Below, piece after piece: positions 15,608-23,990 of a stretch of DNA of 34,547 bases. Positions within the stretch are counted from its first letter, which is position 1. Every line of letters starts with the position of its first letter. A program made the translations under genes and the position numbers. The notes under the pieces are model-generated. The model was not told the origin of the DNA. It saw only the letters and a list, made by a program, of their open reading frames with translations, and did no database searches. Source of the stretch: Alphaproteobacteria bacterium (GTDB lineage: Bacteria; Pseudomonadota; Alphaproteobacteria; RS24); NCBI GenBank assembly GCA_022428185.1, contig JAKMCZ010000214.1:1-34547 (forward strand). Reading direction: 5' to 3'.

Positions 15608-15668
15608 GAATCTTTCCAAGCCATTGGAATCACTTACCTATTGACCTCGGACTCGGCATGACTCATGC
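15608..15668. promoter_or_regulatory. Cluster of four GANTC sites upstream of ccrM
   Basis: GANTC sites start at 15608 (GAATC), 15627 (GAATC), 15650 (GACTC) and 15660 (GACTC). The last is the centre of an inverted repeat GCATGA-C-TCATGC (15656-15668) just before the likely ccrM start. A possible -10, TAGAAT, is at 15591-15596 without a good -35. This fits methylation-sensitive control of ccrM by its own product, as is known for Caulobacter; it is inferred here. Confidence 0.5.
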
Positions 15669-15675
15669 TGGCGGC

Positions 15676-16803
15676 ATGAAACAGACACCGCCGCTTGACG
15701 TTATTTTGCAGGGCGACTGCATTGATCGGCTTAAAAGCCTGCCCGATGCCAGTGTCGATTTGGTTTTTGCCGACCCGCCTTATAATTTGCAGCTTAAGGG
15801 CGATTTGCACCGTCCCGACGCGTCGAAAGTCGATGCGGTGGCCGATGATTGGGATAAATTCGACGACTTCGCCGCTTATGACGCATTTACCCGCCAATGG
15901 TTGGGCGAAGCGCGGCGGGTTTTGAAACCGACCGGCACGCTTTGGGTTATCGGCTCGTATCATAATATTTTTCGTGTCGGCGCGGCTCTGCAAGATTTGG
16001 GCTATTGGATTTTGAACGACATCATTTGGCGTAAAAGCAATCCGATGCCGAATTTCCGTGGCACCCGCTTTACCAATGCACATGAAACGCTGATTTGGGC
16101 ATCGCGCGATGAAAACGCCACCGGCTATACCTTTAATTATCAGGCGATGAAAACGCTGAATGATGATGTGCAAATGCGCTCTGATTGGACTTTGCCGATT
16201 TGCACCGGCGGTGAGCGGCTGAAAAATGACAGCGGCGCGAAACTGCACCCGACGCAAAAGCCCGAAAGCTTGTTATATCGAATTTTGCTGGCGAGCACGC
16301 AGACTGGCGATATTGTGCTCGACCCGTTTTTCGGCACCGGCACAACCGGCGCGGTCGCCAAAAAATTAGGGCGGCATTTTATCGGCATTGAGGCTGAGGC
16401 TGATTATGCCGAAGCCGCCATGCAGCGCATCGGTCTTGTCGACAGATTGCCTGACGCCGAATTGGAATTGACGCAAAGCGCCAAAGCACTGCCGCGCGTC
16501 GCTTTTGGCACGCTGGTTGAGCGCGGGCTGGTGAAACCGGGCATGCAGCTTTTCGGCCCGGCGCGCGCAGCGCAAAATAAAGCCAGAAAAATCAGCGCGA
16601 AAGTGCGGGCCGACGGGTCGGTTAAGCTGGGGGCTGAGAAAAATGCGCCACACGGCAAAGGCCTGAGCGGCAGTATTCATAAAATGGGCGCGGCGGCACA
16701 AGGCGCGCCAAGCTGCAATGGCTGGACCTACTGGCATTATAAAGACGGCGAAAAATTAGTGCCGATTGACAATCTGCGCCAAAAAGTGCGCGACGAATTG
16801 TAA
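15676..16803 (+). CDS. ccrM: CcrM-type adenine DNA methyltransferase (GANTC)
   Basis: Cell-cycle-type orphan methyltransferase that methylates adenine in GANTC. From the ATG at 15676 it has 375 residues and begins MKQTPPLDVILQGDCIDRL, close to the Caulobacter CcrM N-terminus; an in-frame ATG at 15658 would add six residues. The beta-class motif order is visible: catalytic DPPY at residues 33-36, the CcrM-typical GSYHNIFRVG and RKSNPMPNFRGTRFTNAHET, then the SAM-binding DPFFGTGTTG at 216-225. The C-terminal CcrM extension, ending SGSIHKMGAAAQGAPSCNGW, is present. No restriction gene is adjacent, in keeping with a regulatory enzyme. Confidence 0.95.
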   Translation: MKQTPPLDVILQGDCIDRLKSLPDASVDLVFADPPYNLQLKGDLHRPDASKVDAVADDWDKFDDFAAYDAFTRQWLGEARRVLKPTGTLWVIGSYHNIFRVGAALQDLGYWILNDIIWRKSNPMPNFRGTRFTNAHETLIWASRDENATGYTFNYQAMKTLNDDVQMRSDWTLPICTGGERLKNDSGAKLHPTQKPESLLYRILLASTQTGDIVLDPFFGTGTTGAVAKKLGRHFIGIEAEADYAEAAMQRIGLVDRLPDAELELTQSAKALPRVAFGTLVERGLVKPGMQLFGPARAAQNKARKISAKVRADGSVKLGAEKNAPHGKGLSGSIHKMGAAAQGAPSCNGWTYWHYKDGEKLVPIDNLRQKVRDEL

Positions 16804-16861
16804 GTCATCAAATTATGAAACAGATGGTTCGTGCGAGCCCGTCTGGAATCCGGAGGCACTT

Positions 16862-17629
16862 ATGAGCAGCGCAAAAATTCTGACCGAAAAAAGCGGGTCG
16901 ACCAACATCATCACCATTAATCGCGCCGCCGATGCGCGCAATGCGGTTGACCCCGAAACAGCCGATTTGCTGGAAGCGGCATTTCTGGCGGGCGAGCGCG
17001 ATGACGACATCGCCGTGCATATTCTGACCGGCGCAGATGGGCATTTTTGCGCCGGTGCCGATTTGAAGGCGGTGGCCGAGGAAACCGGCTTTAAGCGCAC
17101 CGCCCCGATGGGGCCAAGCTGGCTTGAGCTGACCAAGCCGTCCATCGCGGCGGTTGAAGGCCATGCCGTGGCTGGCGGGTTAGAGCTTTCCGTGTTGTGC
17201 GATTTGCGGGTCGCGGCGCGCTCGGCAGTGTTCGGTGTTTATTGTCGCCGCTGGGGGGTGCCGCTAATCGATGGCGGCACGGTGCGTCTGCCGCGCCTTA
17301 TCGGTCAGTCGCGCGCGATGGATATGATTTTGACAGGCCGTCCGGTCGGGGCTGAGGAAGCCTTGTCCTTCGGTCTCGCCAATCGGCTGGTTGATGATGG
17401 CGCGGCGCTGTCAATGGCGCTTGAAATGGCTGAGCAATTGGCGGCGTTTCCGCAAGACTGCATGCGCAATGACCGCTTGAGCGCGATTAAGCAATGGGGT
17501 TTACCGCTGCAAGAGGCGTTGCAATTTGAGGCCGAGATTGGCGCAGACAGTTTGCGCGCCGGCGCAACCGATGGCGCCGCCCGCTTCGCCGGTGGCAAAG
17601 GCCGCAGCGGCGACTTCGGGGATATTTAG
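16862..17629 (+). CDS. Crotonase / enoyl-CoA hydratase family protein
   Basis: A 255-residue crotonase-fold protein acting on an acyl-CoA thioester; the substrate cannot be assigned. The ATG follows GGAGG by five bases; the frame is open upstream into ccrM but that part is not needed. The oxyanion-hole segment HFCAGADLKAV (residues 61-71) and AGGLELSVLCDL, with Glu108, are present. In the second active-site region the sequence is VYCRRWGVPLIDGGTVRLPR. By my alignment to classical hydratases the second glutamate is replaced near Cys128, while Asp137 stands in the loop. It may be an isomerase, hydrolase or divergent hydratase. A GANTC site (16846) lies just before the ribosome-binding site. Confidence 0.9.
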   Translation: MSSAKILTEKSGSTNIITINRAADARNAVDPETADLLEAAFLAGERDDDIAVHILTGADGHFCAGADLKAVAEETGFKRTAPMGPSWLELTKPSIAAVEGHAVAGGLELSVLCDLRVAARSAVFGVYCRRWGVPLIDGGTVRLPRLIGQSRAMDMILTGRPVGAEEALSFGLANRLVDDGAALSMALEMAEQLAAFPQDCMRNDRLSAIKQWGLPLQEALQFEAEIGADSLRAGATDGAARFAGGKGRSGDFGDI

Positions 17630-17777
17630 GGGTTTTTCGGTAAAAAAGGCCGGAAATGAGCCATAAACCGCACGCTTGACCTGTACCTGTTTGCTCCGCT
17701 AGCCTGTTGGGGTTGTTAACGGAGAAATAAAAAAGTGCCACCACAACTGCGGCAGCTAATCCTAGACGATTAAACAT
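17487..17777 (-). CDS. Possible small hydrophobic protein, unassigned
   Basis: I do not recognise this product. Reading the minus strand, an ATG at 17777 is preceded at seven bases by AAGGAG inside a purine-rich leader, and by a good promoter at 17842-17815. The peptide starts with a likely membrane helix (about residues 5-19, LGLAAAVVVALFYFS). After roughly 55 residues the frame runs antisense through the end of the crotonase gene and becomes arginine-rich, which looks non-biological. Either the true product is shorter and I misread its end, or the start signals serve a small RNA or short toxic peptide. The strong start signals are the main support. Confidence 0.35.
   Translation of the reverse strand: MFNRLGLAAAVVVALFYFSVNNPNRLAEQTGTGQACGLWLISGLFYRKTPKYPRSRRCGLCHRRSGRRHRLRRRANCLRQSRPQIATPLAAVNPIA
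17676..17704 (+). promoter_or_regulatory. Predicted plus-strand promoter facing mutY
   Basis: TTGACC (17676-17681), a 17-base spacer and GCTAGCC (17698-17704) match the alphaproteobacterial housekeeping promoter style. No plus-strand gene follows before the convergent mutY, only a 12-codon frame from a GTG at 17735 behind GGAG. A transcript would run antisense to the start region of the minus-strand small ORF. Confidence 0.45.
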
Positions 17778-17814
17778 GCTCTCTCTCCTTTTGTTCTTTT
17801 TTGGAGCGAAACAA

Positions 17815-17842
17815 AGCTAGCGAGGGTTTGCGTGCGCGTCAA
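17815..17842 (-). promoter_or_regulatory. Predicted promoter of the minus-strand small ORF
   Basis: Reading the minus strand, TTGACG (17842-17837), a 16-base spacer and CTAGCT (17820-17815), with a G before the -10 giving GCTAGCT. Predicted transcription would start near 17808 and give a leader of about 30 bases with an AAGGAG ribosome-binding site before the ATG at 17777. Confidence 0.5.
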
Positions 17843-17863
17843 TCGTTGAGTTTCTTTGCCGTT

Positions 17864-18907
17864 TCAGCCCAACAGCACGGTTTTTGCCACTTTCGTCATT
17901 ACATTGGGCAGGGCGGCATTGGCGAAATCGCGCGGATGCAGCCAAATATGGTTGCGCGGCTTCCGAAAGCCCTTTGGCGCGGTTTGCGCACACATGGTCA
18001 GGGTCAGGCGAAAATGGGTGAACACATGCACCACTTCGCCGTTCAGCCGCGCCCATTGATCGGGCAGGCTGCTCGGTAAATCGGTCTCGTTTTGCGCGTC
18101 CCAGCCGGTTGAGGGAAAACACAGCATGCCGCCCAAAAGCCCTTTATCGGGTCGGCGATGCAGCAGCACTTCGCCCTTATTATTCTCCAGCCAATAAACC
18201 GTGCCGACGCGCTGCGGTTTGGGTTTTTTTGGCGCACGCTTGGGCAGGGTTTCTTGAATACCTGTTTGGCGGGCAACGCAGATTTCTTGCCACGGGCAAA
18301 TTAGGCAATTGGGGCGTTTAGGGGTGCATAGGGTCGCGCCTAAATCCATCATCGCTTGCGCAAAATCGCCCGGTCGATGCGCCGATACCAGCGCGGTATT
18401 TTTTTCCTTAACTTCCGCTTTCAAGGCGGGCAGAGGGGTTTGCAGCGCATAAAGCCGTGCCAGCACGCGCTCTATATTGCCGTCCACCGGCGCGGCAACG
18501 CGGTTAAAGGCGATGGCGGCAATCGCTGCCGCCGTATAGGGGCCGATGCCGGGCAGTTTTAATAAAGCGTCTTCCGTATCGGGAAAACGCCCGTCAAATC
18601 GGTCTGTCACAAGGCGGGCGCATTTCAGCAAATTGCGGGCGCGGCTGTAATAGCCAAGCCCTGCCCAAGCCGCCATCACCGCATCGTCTTGCGCCGCCGC
18701 CAGGGCCTCAACCGTCGGGAACAGGGTGAGGAATTTTTCAAAATAGGGTTTTACCGTGGTGACGGTGGTTTGCTGCAACATAATCTCTGACAGCCAAACA
18801 TGGTAAGGCGCAGGCGTGGTGCCGCGCGGCGCGCGCCAGGGCAGGGTGCGGGCATGTTTGTCATACCAATCAAGCAGGGCTGATACGGGGTCAATTGTGG
18901 CAGGCAT
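17864..18907 (-). CDS. mutY: A/G-specific adenine glycosylase
   Basis: Removes adenine mispaired with 8-oxoguanine in base-excision repair. The 347-residue protein has the MutY order: WRAPRGTTPAPYHVWLSEIMLQQT at the N-terminus, with the catalytic glutamate before IMLQQT; the helix-hairpin-helix LPGIGPYTAAAI; VDGNIERV with the catalytic aspartate; and the iron-sulfur loop CTPKRPNCLICPWQEIC with the four cysteines correctly spaced. A NUDIX-like domain that recognises 8-oxoG forms the C-terminal third. It diverges from dciA across a 46-base gap. The order mutY-dciA-dsbA-smc is conserved in related alphaproteobacteria. Confidence 0.96.
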   Translation of the reverse strand: MPATIDPVSALLDWYDKHARTLPWRAPRGTTPAPYHVWLSEIMLQQTTVTTVKPYFEKFLTLFPTVEALAAAQDDAVMAAWAGLGYYSRARNLLKCARLVTDRFDGRFPDTEDALLKLPGIGPYTAAAIAAIAFNRVAAPVDGNIERVLARLYALQTPLPALKAEVKEKNTALVSAHRPGDFAQAMMDLGATLCTPKRPNCLICPWQEICVARQTGIQETLPKRAPKKPKPQRVGTVYWLENNKGEVLLHRRPDKGLLGGMLCFPSTGWDAQNETDLPSSLPDQWARLNGEVVHVFTHFRLTLTMCAQTAPKGFRKPRNHIWLHPRDFANAALPNVMTKVAKTVLLG

Positions 18908-18953
18908 TGTGCTATGCTATCGCAAATGCGCGAATGAGCAAGAAGGAGCAAGC

Positions 18954-19484
18954 ATGGCAAAGCCGCTGCCATTTAATAGAGATGTGCCGCCCACCAAACC
19001 GGCGCGTGGCTTTCAGGGTCGCTCGGTCGGGGCGGTGTTGGGTCGCATAATTGCGCCGACGCTGAAAAAACGCGGCTTTCGCCAAATCGATATTCTGGCG
19101 CATTGGTCAATGATTGTCGGCCCGCAGCTTGCCGCTTTGTCGTGCCCCGAGCGGATAAATCGTTCCGGTCGGCTGTCGCCCGATGGCGGCGCGGTGCTGA
19201 CGGTAAAAGTAGAAGGCGCAATGGCGCTGGAAGTTCAGCACATGGCACCGCTGATTTTGGAACGCATCAATCAGCATTATGGCAGCGGGGCGATTACGCG
19301 GCTCAATATTGTGCAAGGCCCGTTGCCGAATGATTATTTGCTGGCTCAGAAGAAGCGCCAAACACCGCTTAGCGATGTCGAATTGGGTGACGCCGAAGCG
19401 CAATTGGACGGATTTGACAGCAGCCGCCTGAAACAGGCTTTGGCGCGACTTGGTGCGCGGGTGAGACGAAAAAGCCGCAGCTAA
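18954..19484 (+). CDS. dciA: DciA-like DUF721 protein
   Basis: A 176-residue protein of the DUF721 family, which includes DciA, the ancestral loader and operator of replicative helicase DnaB in bacteria that lack DnaC. The core domain is visible in SVGAVLGRIIAPTLKKRGFR followed by HWSMIVGPQLAALSCPERI, where the tryptophan and the (V)G pattern are family hallmarks, and in GAVLTVKVEGAMALEVQHM. The ATG at 18954 has AAGGAG six bases upstream; the open frame extends further into the mutY promoter region without a better start. The C-terminal part (from about residue 120) is polar and probably flexible. Helicase function is inferred from the family. Confidence 0.85.
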   Translation: MAKPLPFNRDVPPTKPARGFQGRSVGAVLGRIIAPTLKKRGFRQIDILAHWSMIVGPQLAALSCPERINRSGRLSPDGGAVLTVKVEGAMALEVQHMAPLILERINQHYGSGAITRLNIVQGPLPNDYLLAQKKRQTPLSDVELGDAEAQLDGFDSSRLKQALARLGARVRRKSRS

Positions 19485-19551
19485 GGGTTTAAGTTGTCCA
19501 CAGGCGGATAAAGCGAATGGCGAATAAGCCCATTGTTAAGCTTTTCTAAGA

Positions 19552-19583
19552 TATAATCAGGGACGAAACGCGATTCGGGAGTC
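19552..19583 (+). promoter_or_regulatory. Possible dsbA-smc promoter with two GANTC sites
   Basis: A perfect TATAAT lies at 19552-19557, but the best -35 candidate (TTGTTA, 19533-19538) is spaced only 13 bases away, so the promoter is uncertain. GANTC sites at 19572 (GATTC) and 19579 (GAGTC) lie between it and the dsbA start, inside the expected 5' leader; the second overlaps the GGGAG ribosome-binding site. Confidence 0.35.
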
Positions 19584-19588
19584 TTTTG

Positions 19589-20344
19589 GTGTCCAAACAA
19601 GGTCAAATCATCGCCGCTATTGCAGCACTTGTTCTCATCGGCGCGGTCGCCCTTTTTGCGACCGGTCAAATTGGTAGCGGTGGTGTCTCTTCAAGCACCA
19701 ATGACGCGATAACCATCGGGCCGGTCGGCGAGACGATGGACGCCACAGCGGCTGATGACGCAGATGATAATGTGAGCAATGAAGATTTGGGCGCGCTGGA
19801 TACACCCAGCCCGCTTGGCGAAATCGTTTTGGGTGATGCCAATGCGCCGGTGACGATTGTTGAATATTCGTCGCTCACCTGTCCGCATTGCGGCGCGTTT
19901 CACCGCGAAGCCTTGCCGGAATTGACCGAAAAATATGTCGATAAAGGGCTGGTCAAGTTTCACTTTCGCCCATTTCCTTTTGACCCTTACGCGACCGCCG
20001 GTGCCATGTTGGCGCATTGCGTCAATAAAAATGCCCGTGTCGGCTTTTTGGATTTGATGTTTAAGCGGCAACAAAAATGGATACAGTCCGACCAGCCAAT
20101 GCAGGCCTTACAAGCAATGGCTCGCCAAGCAGGTCTGTCGGAAAGCGATTTTGTCGTCTGTCTGAAAGACCAAAATCGGCTCGACGGTATTCGTGAAATT
20201 CAAACCCGCGCCGCTGAAGAGCTTGGCGTGCGCTCAACCCCGACATTTTTCGTCAATGGTGAGAAGTTGGAAGGCAATCAGCCATTCGCAGCATTTGAAA
20301 AGCTGTTAAAGCCAATGCTGGCCGGTGTGGAAGGGGCGCGTTAG
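19589..20344 (+). CDS. Membrane-anchored DsbA-family thiol oxidoreductase
   Basis: A 251-residue periplasmic thioredoxin-fold protein. An uncleaved or lipid-free membrane anchor lies at about residues 7-26, followed by a low-complexity acidic linker to residue 70. The active site is CPHC (Cys98, Cys101) in YSSLTCPHCGAFHREALPEL, and the cis-proline loop is VRSTPTFFVNG near the C-terminus, as in DsbA/Com1-type proteins. I prefer the GTG at 19589, seven bases after GGGAG, over the TTG one codon earlier. The stop abuts the smc start with no gap. Its role is disulfide formation or isomerisation in the periplasm; partner unknown. Confidence 0.92.
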   Translation: MSKQGQIIAAIAALVLIGAVALFATGQIGSGGVSSSTNDAITIGPVGETMDATAADDADDNVSNEDLGALDTPSPLGEIVLGDANAPVTIVEYSSLTCPHCGAFHREALPELTEKYVDKGLVKFHFRPFPFDPYATAGAMLAHCVNKNARVGFLDLMFKRQQKWIQSDQPMQALQAMARQAGLSESDFVVCLKDQNRLDGIREIQTRAAEELGVRSTPTFFVNGEKLEGNQPFAAFEKLLKPMLAGVEGAR

Positions 20345-23300
20345 ATGAAGTTTGACCGTCTGCGCCTGACCGGCTTCAAATCTTTTGTCGAACCGGTCGA
20401 CCTCGATATTCTGCCCGGCATGACGGGCATTGTCGGCCCCAATGGGTGCGGCAAGTCTAACCTGCTCGAAGCCCTGCGTTGGGTGATGGGCGAGACCTCG
20501 TATAAATCAATGCGCGGTGCGGGCATGGAAGATGTGATTTTCTCGGGCACCAATGCGCGACCGGCGCGCAATCATGCCGAAGTTGTGCTGATGCTCGATA
20601 ATGCGGCGCGCGGGGCAACGGCTGAGTTTAACGATAGTGATAATATTGAAGTGGTGCGCCGTATTGAGCGTGATGCCGGTTCGGCCTATCGCATTAACGG
20701 GCGCGATGTGCGCGCGCGCGATGTGCAGCTTATGTTTGCCGATGCGTCGACCGGTTCGCGCTCCAATTCTTTGGTCAAGCAGGGGCAGATTGGCGAAATC
20801 ATCAATTCCAAGCCGGAGGCGCGGCGACGTATTTTGGAAGAAGCAGCCGGTATTTCCGGGCTTCATTCGCGCCGTCATGAGGCTGAATTGCGGTTGAACA
20901 GCGCCGAGCGCAATCTCGAAAAGCTGGAAGAAACCATCACCAATATGGAAACCCAATTGCGCCAATTGAAACGCCAAGCGCGCCAAGCCAGTCGTTATAA
21001 AAATATTTCCGGTCAAATCCGAGAAGTTGAAGCGTTGTCGCTACATTTGCGCTGGCAGCAAGCGGTTGATGCGATTGAGCTTTGCGAAACCGAATTGGTC
21101 GATGCGCGCAAAGCCGTGTCTGAAACCGGACTGGCAGCGGCGGAGGCGGGCACGGCACAGGCCGATATTCAGGCCGGTCTTCCCGAATTGCGCGATGCGG
21201 AAATCGCCGCCGCCTCCGGATTGCGGCGTTTGAAACTCGAGCAGGAAAATCTTGATGTCGAGGCGCAGCGTGCCGAAGAAATGATTGCACGGTTGAAATC
21301 GCAAATTGAAACGGTTCTGCAAGATGCCGAGCGTGAAACGCGCACTTTGGCTGATGCAGAAGCGATGTTGACCCGTTTGGCTGAAGAAGAAGCGGAAATT
21401 CGCGCCTCGATTTCAGATGATGAGCAAGCCGCCGAAGCTGAAGCGGCTGATGAATTGGCGCAAGCGGTGGCGGCGTTAAGCGCGTCGGAGGCGGCATATG
21501 ATGAAGCCAATCGCGCCGCAGCCGAATATGCGGCACGCAAGCAGGCATTGGCAGCGACTTTGACGCAAAATGCGCAGCGGCGAGAGAAATTATTGGCCGA
21601 ACAGACGCAAGCACAAAACCTGCGTGCCGATGTTGAAAACGCTATGGCTGCCGATTTTGACATTGCGGCGCGGCGCAGCGAAATGGAAGAACTGGAAAGA
21701 AGTGATGGGCAGGCGAGCCAAGCGTTAAACGATGCCGAGGCGGCCTACCGCAATGCGCGCGAGGCGCAAAGCGCAGCAGCCGAACCGGCGCGAGAGGCGC
21801 GCGCGGCGTTGGAACGTCTGGTCGGTGAACGCGCCGCCTTGTCACAGATTTTTGCTCAGCATGACGATACGGCTTATGCCGCATTGGTTGATGATGTGAC
21901 GGTGACGCATGGCTATGAGACCGCGTTAGGTGCGGCTTTAGGCGATGACCTTGATGCATCGCCTGATGCTGATGCGCCTGCTGCATGGACGCGATTGGGC
22001 GCTGAAGCATTGACGCAAACATTACCCGATGGGGTGGAGAGCTTGGCCGCTTTTGTCGCCGGGTCACCGCTTTTGACCCGCGCCCTGTCCCAAGTCGGTT
22101 TGGTTGACCGCGCGGCAGGTGACGCTTTGCAAGCCAAGCTTTTGCCCGGTCAGAAACTGGTGACGATGGCCGGCGATTTATGGCGTTGGGACGGTTATAG
22201 CCATAAGGCTGAAGCGCAAACCGGCGCAGCCAAACGGTTGGCGCAGCGCGCCCGCCTTGAGGATTTGCAAAGCGAAATTCCTGCCGCCGAGAAAACCGTC
22301 GAAGCGGCGATTGCCGCGCAAGACGCGGCGCGCGCCGCCGTTGATGCGGCCAGTAATGCACAAGATGCAGCGCGTCAAACCGCCCGCGAAGCCAATGCCG
22401 CGCTGGCTGAAGCACAAAAAATGTTGGCCGAAGCGCAATCATCGGTCGCCGCGCAAAGTGAAAAGCTGAAAGCGCTTGATAGCAGTCTGAAACGCATTGA
22501 AGAAGATTTGAGCGAGCTTGATAACGGCGATGAAACAACCGCCACTGAGCTGGAGAATCTTGGTGGGCAGGAAGAATTGTTGCACGCGGTTGAGACGATG
22601 CGGCAGAAAATGGAAAAAGTGCGGCTATCGCATGGCGAAAAGCGCGGCGCGTTGGACGGTCTGACCTCACGGCGTGAAGCGCGCGATACGCGTATGCAGC
22701 GTTTGACCGATGACAATAATGAATGGACCCAACGCAAGCAGGCGGCGGGCAGTCATATTGATGAATTGGCCGAGCGTCGCGCCGCCGGAGAAAAAGAACT
22801 GACCAGCTATGAAGATGTGCCGACCAATCTGGCCGCGCGCCGCGCCAAGCTGGCTGATTTGGTAAGCGAGGCCGAAGCCGGTCGTCAAACAGCGGCAGAT
22901 GCATTGGCACAAGCGGAAAGCCGTTTGGGCGAAGCTGATACGCGTGCCAAACAAGCGCAAGCGCAAATGGCTGAGGCGCGCGAAAGCCAAGTGCGATTGG
23001 AAGCGACGCTGGAGGCCAATCAGCAGCGACTTGACGAGGCGGCGCAACGGGTGCGCGAGGCGTTACAGATAGAGCCCGAACAGGCATTGGCGGCGTCAGG
23101 CCATGACCCTGAAAAACCGTTCCCCGAAGCTGAGGCGATGGAAAGCAAGCTTGAGAAATTGCGCCGCGAGCGCGAAAATCTCGGCGGGGTGAATTTGCGG
23201 GCGGCTGATGAGGCGGAAGAGATACAACAGCAAATCGATGCGATGACCGCCGAGCATGAGGAACTGACCTCAGCCATCAATAAATTGCGCCACGGCATCG

Positions 23301-23854
23301 GTCAGCTTAATCGCGAAGGGCGCCAACGGCTATTGGCGGCGTTTGAGACCGTCAACGGCCACTTCAAACGTTTGTTCACGCAATTATTCGGTGGCGGCTC
23401 GGCTGAACTGACCTTGACCGAAAGCGATGATCCGCTGCAAGCCGGATTGGAAATCTTAGCCCATCCGCCGGGCAAGAAACCGCAAGTCATGTCGCTGCTT
23501 TCGGGCGGTGAACAAGCCTTGACCGCCACGGCGCTCATTTTCGCCGTCTTCTTGACCAATCCGTCACCAATTTGTGTGCTTGATGAGGTTGACGCGCCGC
23601 TCGACGATGCCAATGTGGAGCGCTTTTGCAATTTGGTTAAAGAGATTGCCGATGAAACCGGCACGCGTTTCTTGGTCATTACCCACCACGCTTTGACCAT
23701 GGCGCGCATGGACAGGCTGTTTGGTGTCACGATGCAAGAGCGGGGTGTCAGCCAGCTATTATCGGTTGATTTGACAGTGGCTGAACAATTTGCCGAAAGC
23801 GGCCGCGACAAAATCGCGGATAAAGATAATTTAGAAACAAAATCAATAGGTTAG
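20345..23854 (+). CDS. smc: Chromosome segregation protein SMC
   Basis: The ATPase of the bacterial condensin complex, which organises and helps segregate chromosomes. The 1169-residue protein has the full SMC plan: N-terminal Walker A GPNGCGKS (residues 31-38), the STGSRSNSLVKQGQIGEI region, a long coiled coil rich in Ala, Glu and Arg, a hinge at about residues 500-630, a second coiled coil, and the C-terminal signature LSGGEQ (1052-1057) and Walker B LDEVDAPLDD (Asp1080, Glu1081). It starts directly after the dsbA stop. The partners scpA and scpB are not in the window. No sign of truncation. Confidence 0.98.
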   Translation: MKFDRLRLTGFKSFVEPVDLDILPGMTGIVGPNGCGKSNLLEALRWVMGETSYKSMRGAGMEDVIFSGTNARPARNHAEVVLMLDNAARGATAEFNDSDNIEVVRRIERDAGSAYRINGRDVRARDVQLMFADASTGSRSNSLVKQGQIGEIINSKPEARRRILEEAAGISGLHSRRHEAELRLNSAERNLEKLEETITNMETQLRQLKRQARQASRYKNISGQIREVEALSLHLRWQQAVDAIELCETELVDARKAVSETGLAAAEAGTAQADIQAGLPELRDAEIAAASGLRRLKLEQENLDVEAQRAEEMIARLKSQIETVLQDAERETRTLADAEAMLTRLAEEEAEIRASISDDEQAAEAEAADELAQAVAALSASEAAYDEANRAAAEYAARKQALAATLTQNAQRREKLLAEQTQAQNLRADVENAMAADFDIAARRSEMEELERSDGQASQALNDAEAAYRNAREAQSAAAEPAREARAALERLVGERAALSQIFAQHDDTAYAALVDDVTVTHGYETALGAALGDDLDASPDADAPAAWTRLGAEALTQTLPDGVESLAAFVAGSPLLTRALSQVGLVDRAAGDALQAKLLPGQKLVTMAGDLWRWDGYSHKAEAQTGAAKRLAQRARLEDLQSEIPAAEKTVEAAIAAQDAARAAVDAASNAQDAARQTAREANAALAEAQKMLAEAQSSVAAQSEKLKALDSSLKRIEEDLSELDNGDETTATELENLGGQEELLHAVETMRQKMEKVRLSHGEKRGALDGLTSRREARDTRMQRLTDDNNEWTQRKQAAGSHIDELAERRAAGEKELTSYEDVPTNLAARRAKLADLVSEAEAGRQTAADALAQAESRLGEADTRAKQAQAQMAEARESQVRLEATLEANQQRLDEAAQRVREALQIEPEQALAASGHDPEKPFPEAEAMESKLEKLRRERENLGGVNLRAADEAEEIQQQIDAMTAEHEELTSAINKLRHGIGQLNREGRQRLLAAFETVNGHFKRLFTQLFGGGSAELTLTESDDPLQAGLEILAHPPGKKPQVMSLLSGGEQALTATALIFAVFLTNPSPICVLDEVDAPLDDANVERFCNLVKEIADETGTRFLVITHHALTMARMDRLFGVTMQERGVSQLLSVDLTVAEQFAESGRDKIADKDNLETKSIG

Positions 23855-23869
23855 ATTGGTGCGGCTTGC

Positions 23870-23898
23870 TTGACATTGGCGGCGCTTAAAAGTAGATT
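23870..23898 (+). promoter_or_regulatory. Predicted promoter of the ATP synthase Fo operon
   Basis: A perfect -35 TTGACA (23870-23875), a 17-base spacer and TAGATT (23893-23898) lie between smc and atpI. Transcription should start near 23905, giving a leader of about 85 bases before the atpI ATG at 23991. This is the best consensus promoter in the window. Confidence 0.7.
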
Positions 23899-23990
23899 GC
23901 GCCTCATCCGGCGGGCAGAAATGCTGGGTTTTTGGCGGTTTGTTGTGCAAGTTTACTTGCCTTGATAGACCGCTCGAAGGAGACAAAACG

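Noticed and set aside
19494..19502. DnaA-box-like TTGTCCACA, and TGTGGATAG at 15585-15593
   Set aside because: Each has one mismatch to the TTATCCACA consensus and stands alone. Single near-matches are expected by chance in 34 kb and there is no AT-rich unwinding region, so I do not call an origin or DnaA site.
19535..19549. CtrA-box-like TTAA-N6-CTAA upstream of dsbA
   Set aside because: The spacing and second half-site do not match TTAA-N7-TTAA, and no other good CtrA site was seen in the window.
21642..23087. 481-codon open frame antisense to smc
   Set aside because: It is rich in Arg, His and Pro, has no family resemblance or start signals, and mirrors the codon bias of the coiled coil on the other strand. 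It is a shadow of smc.
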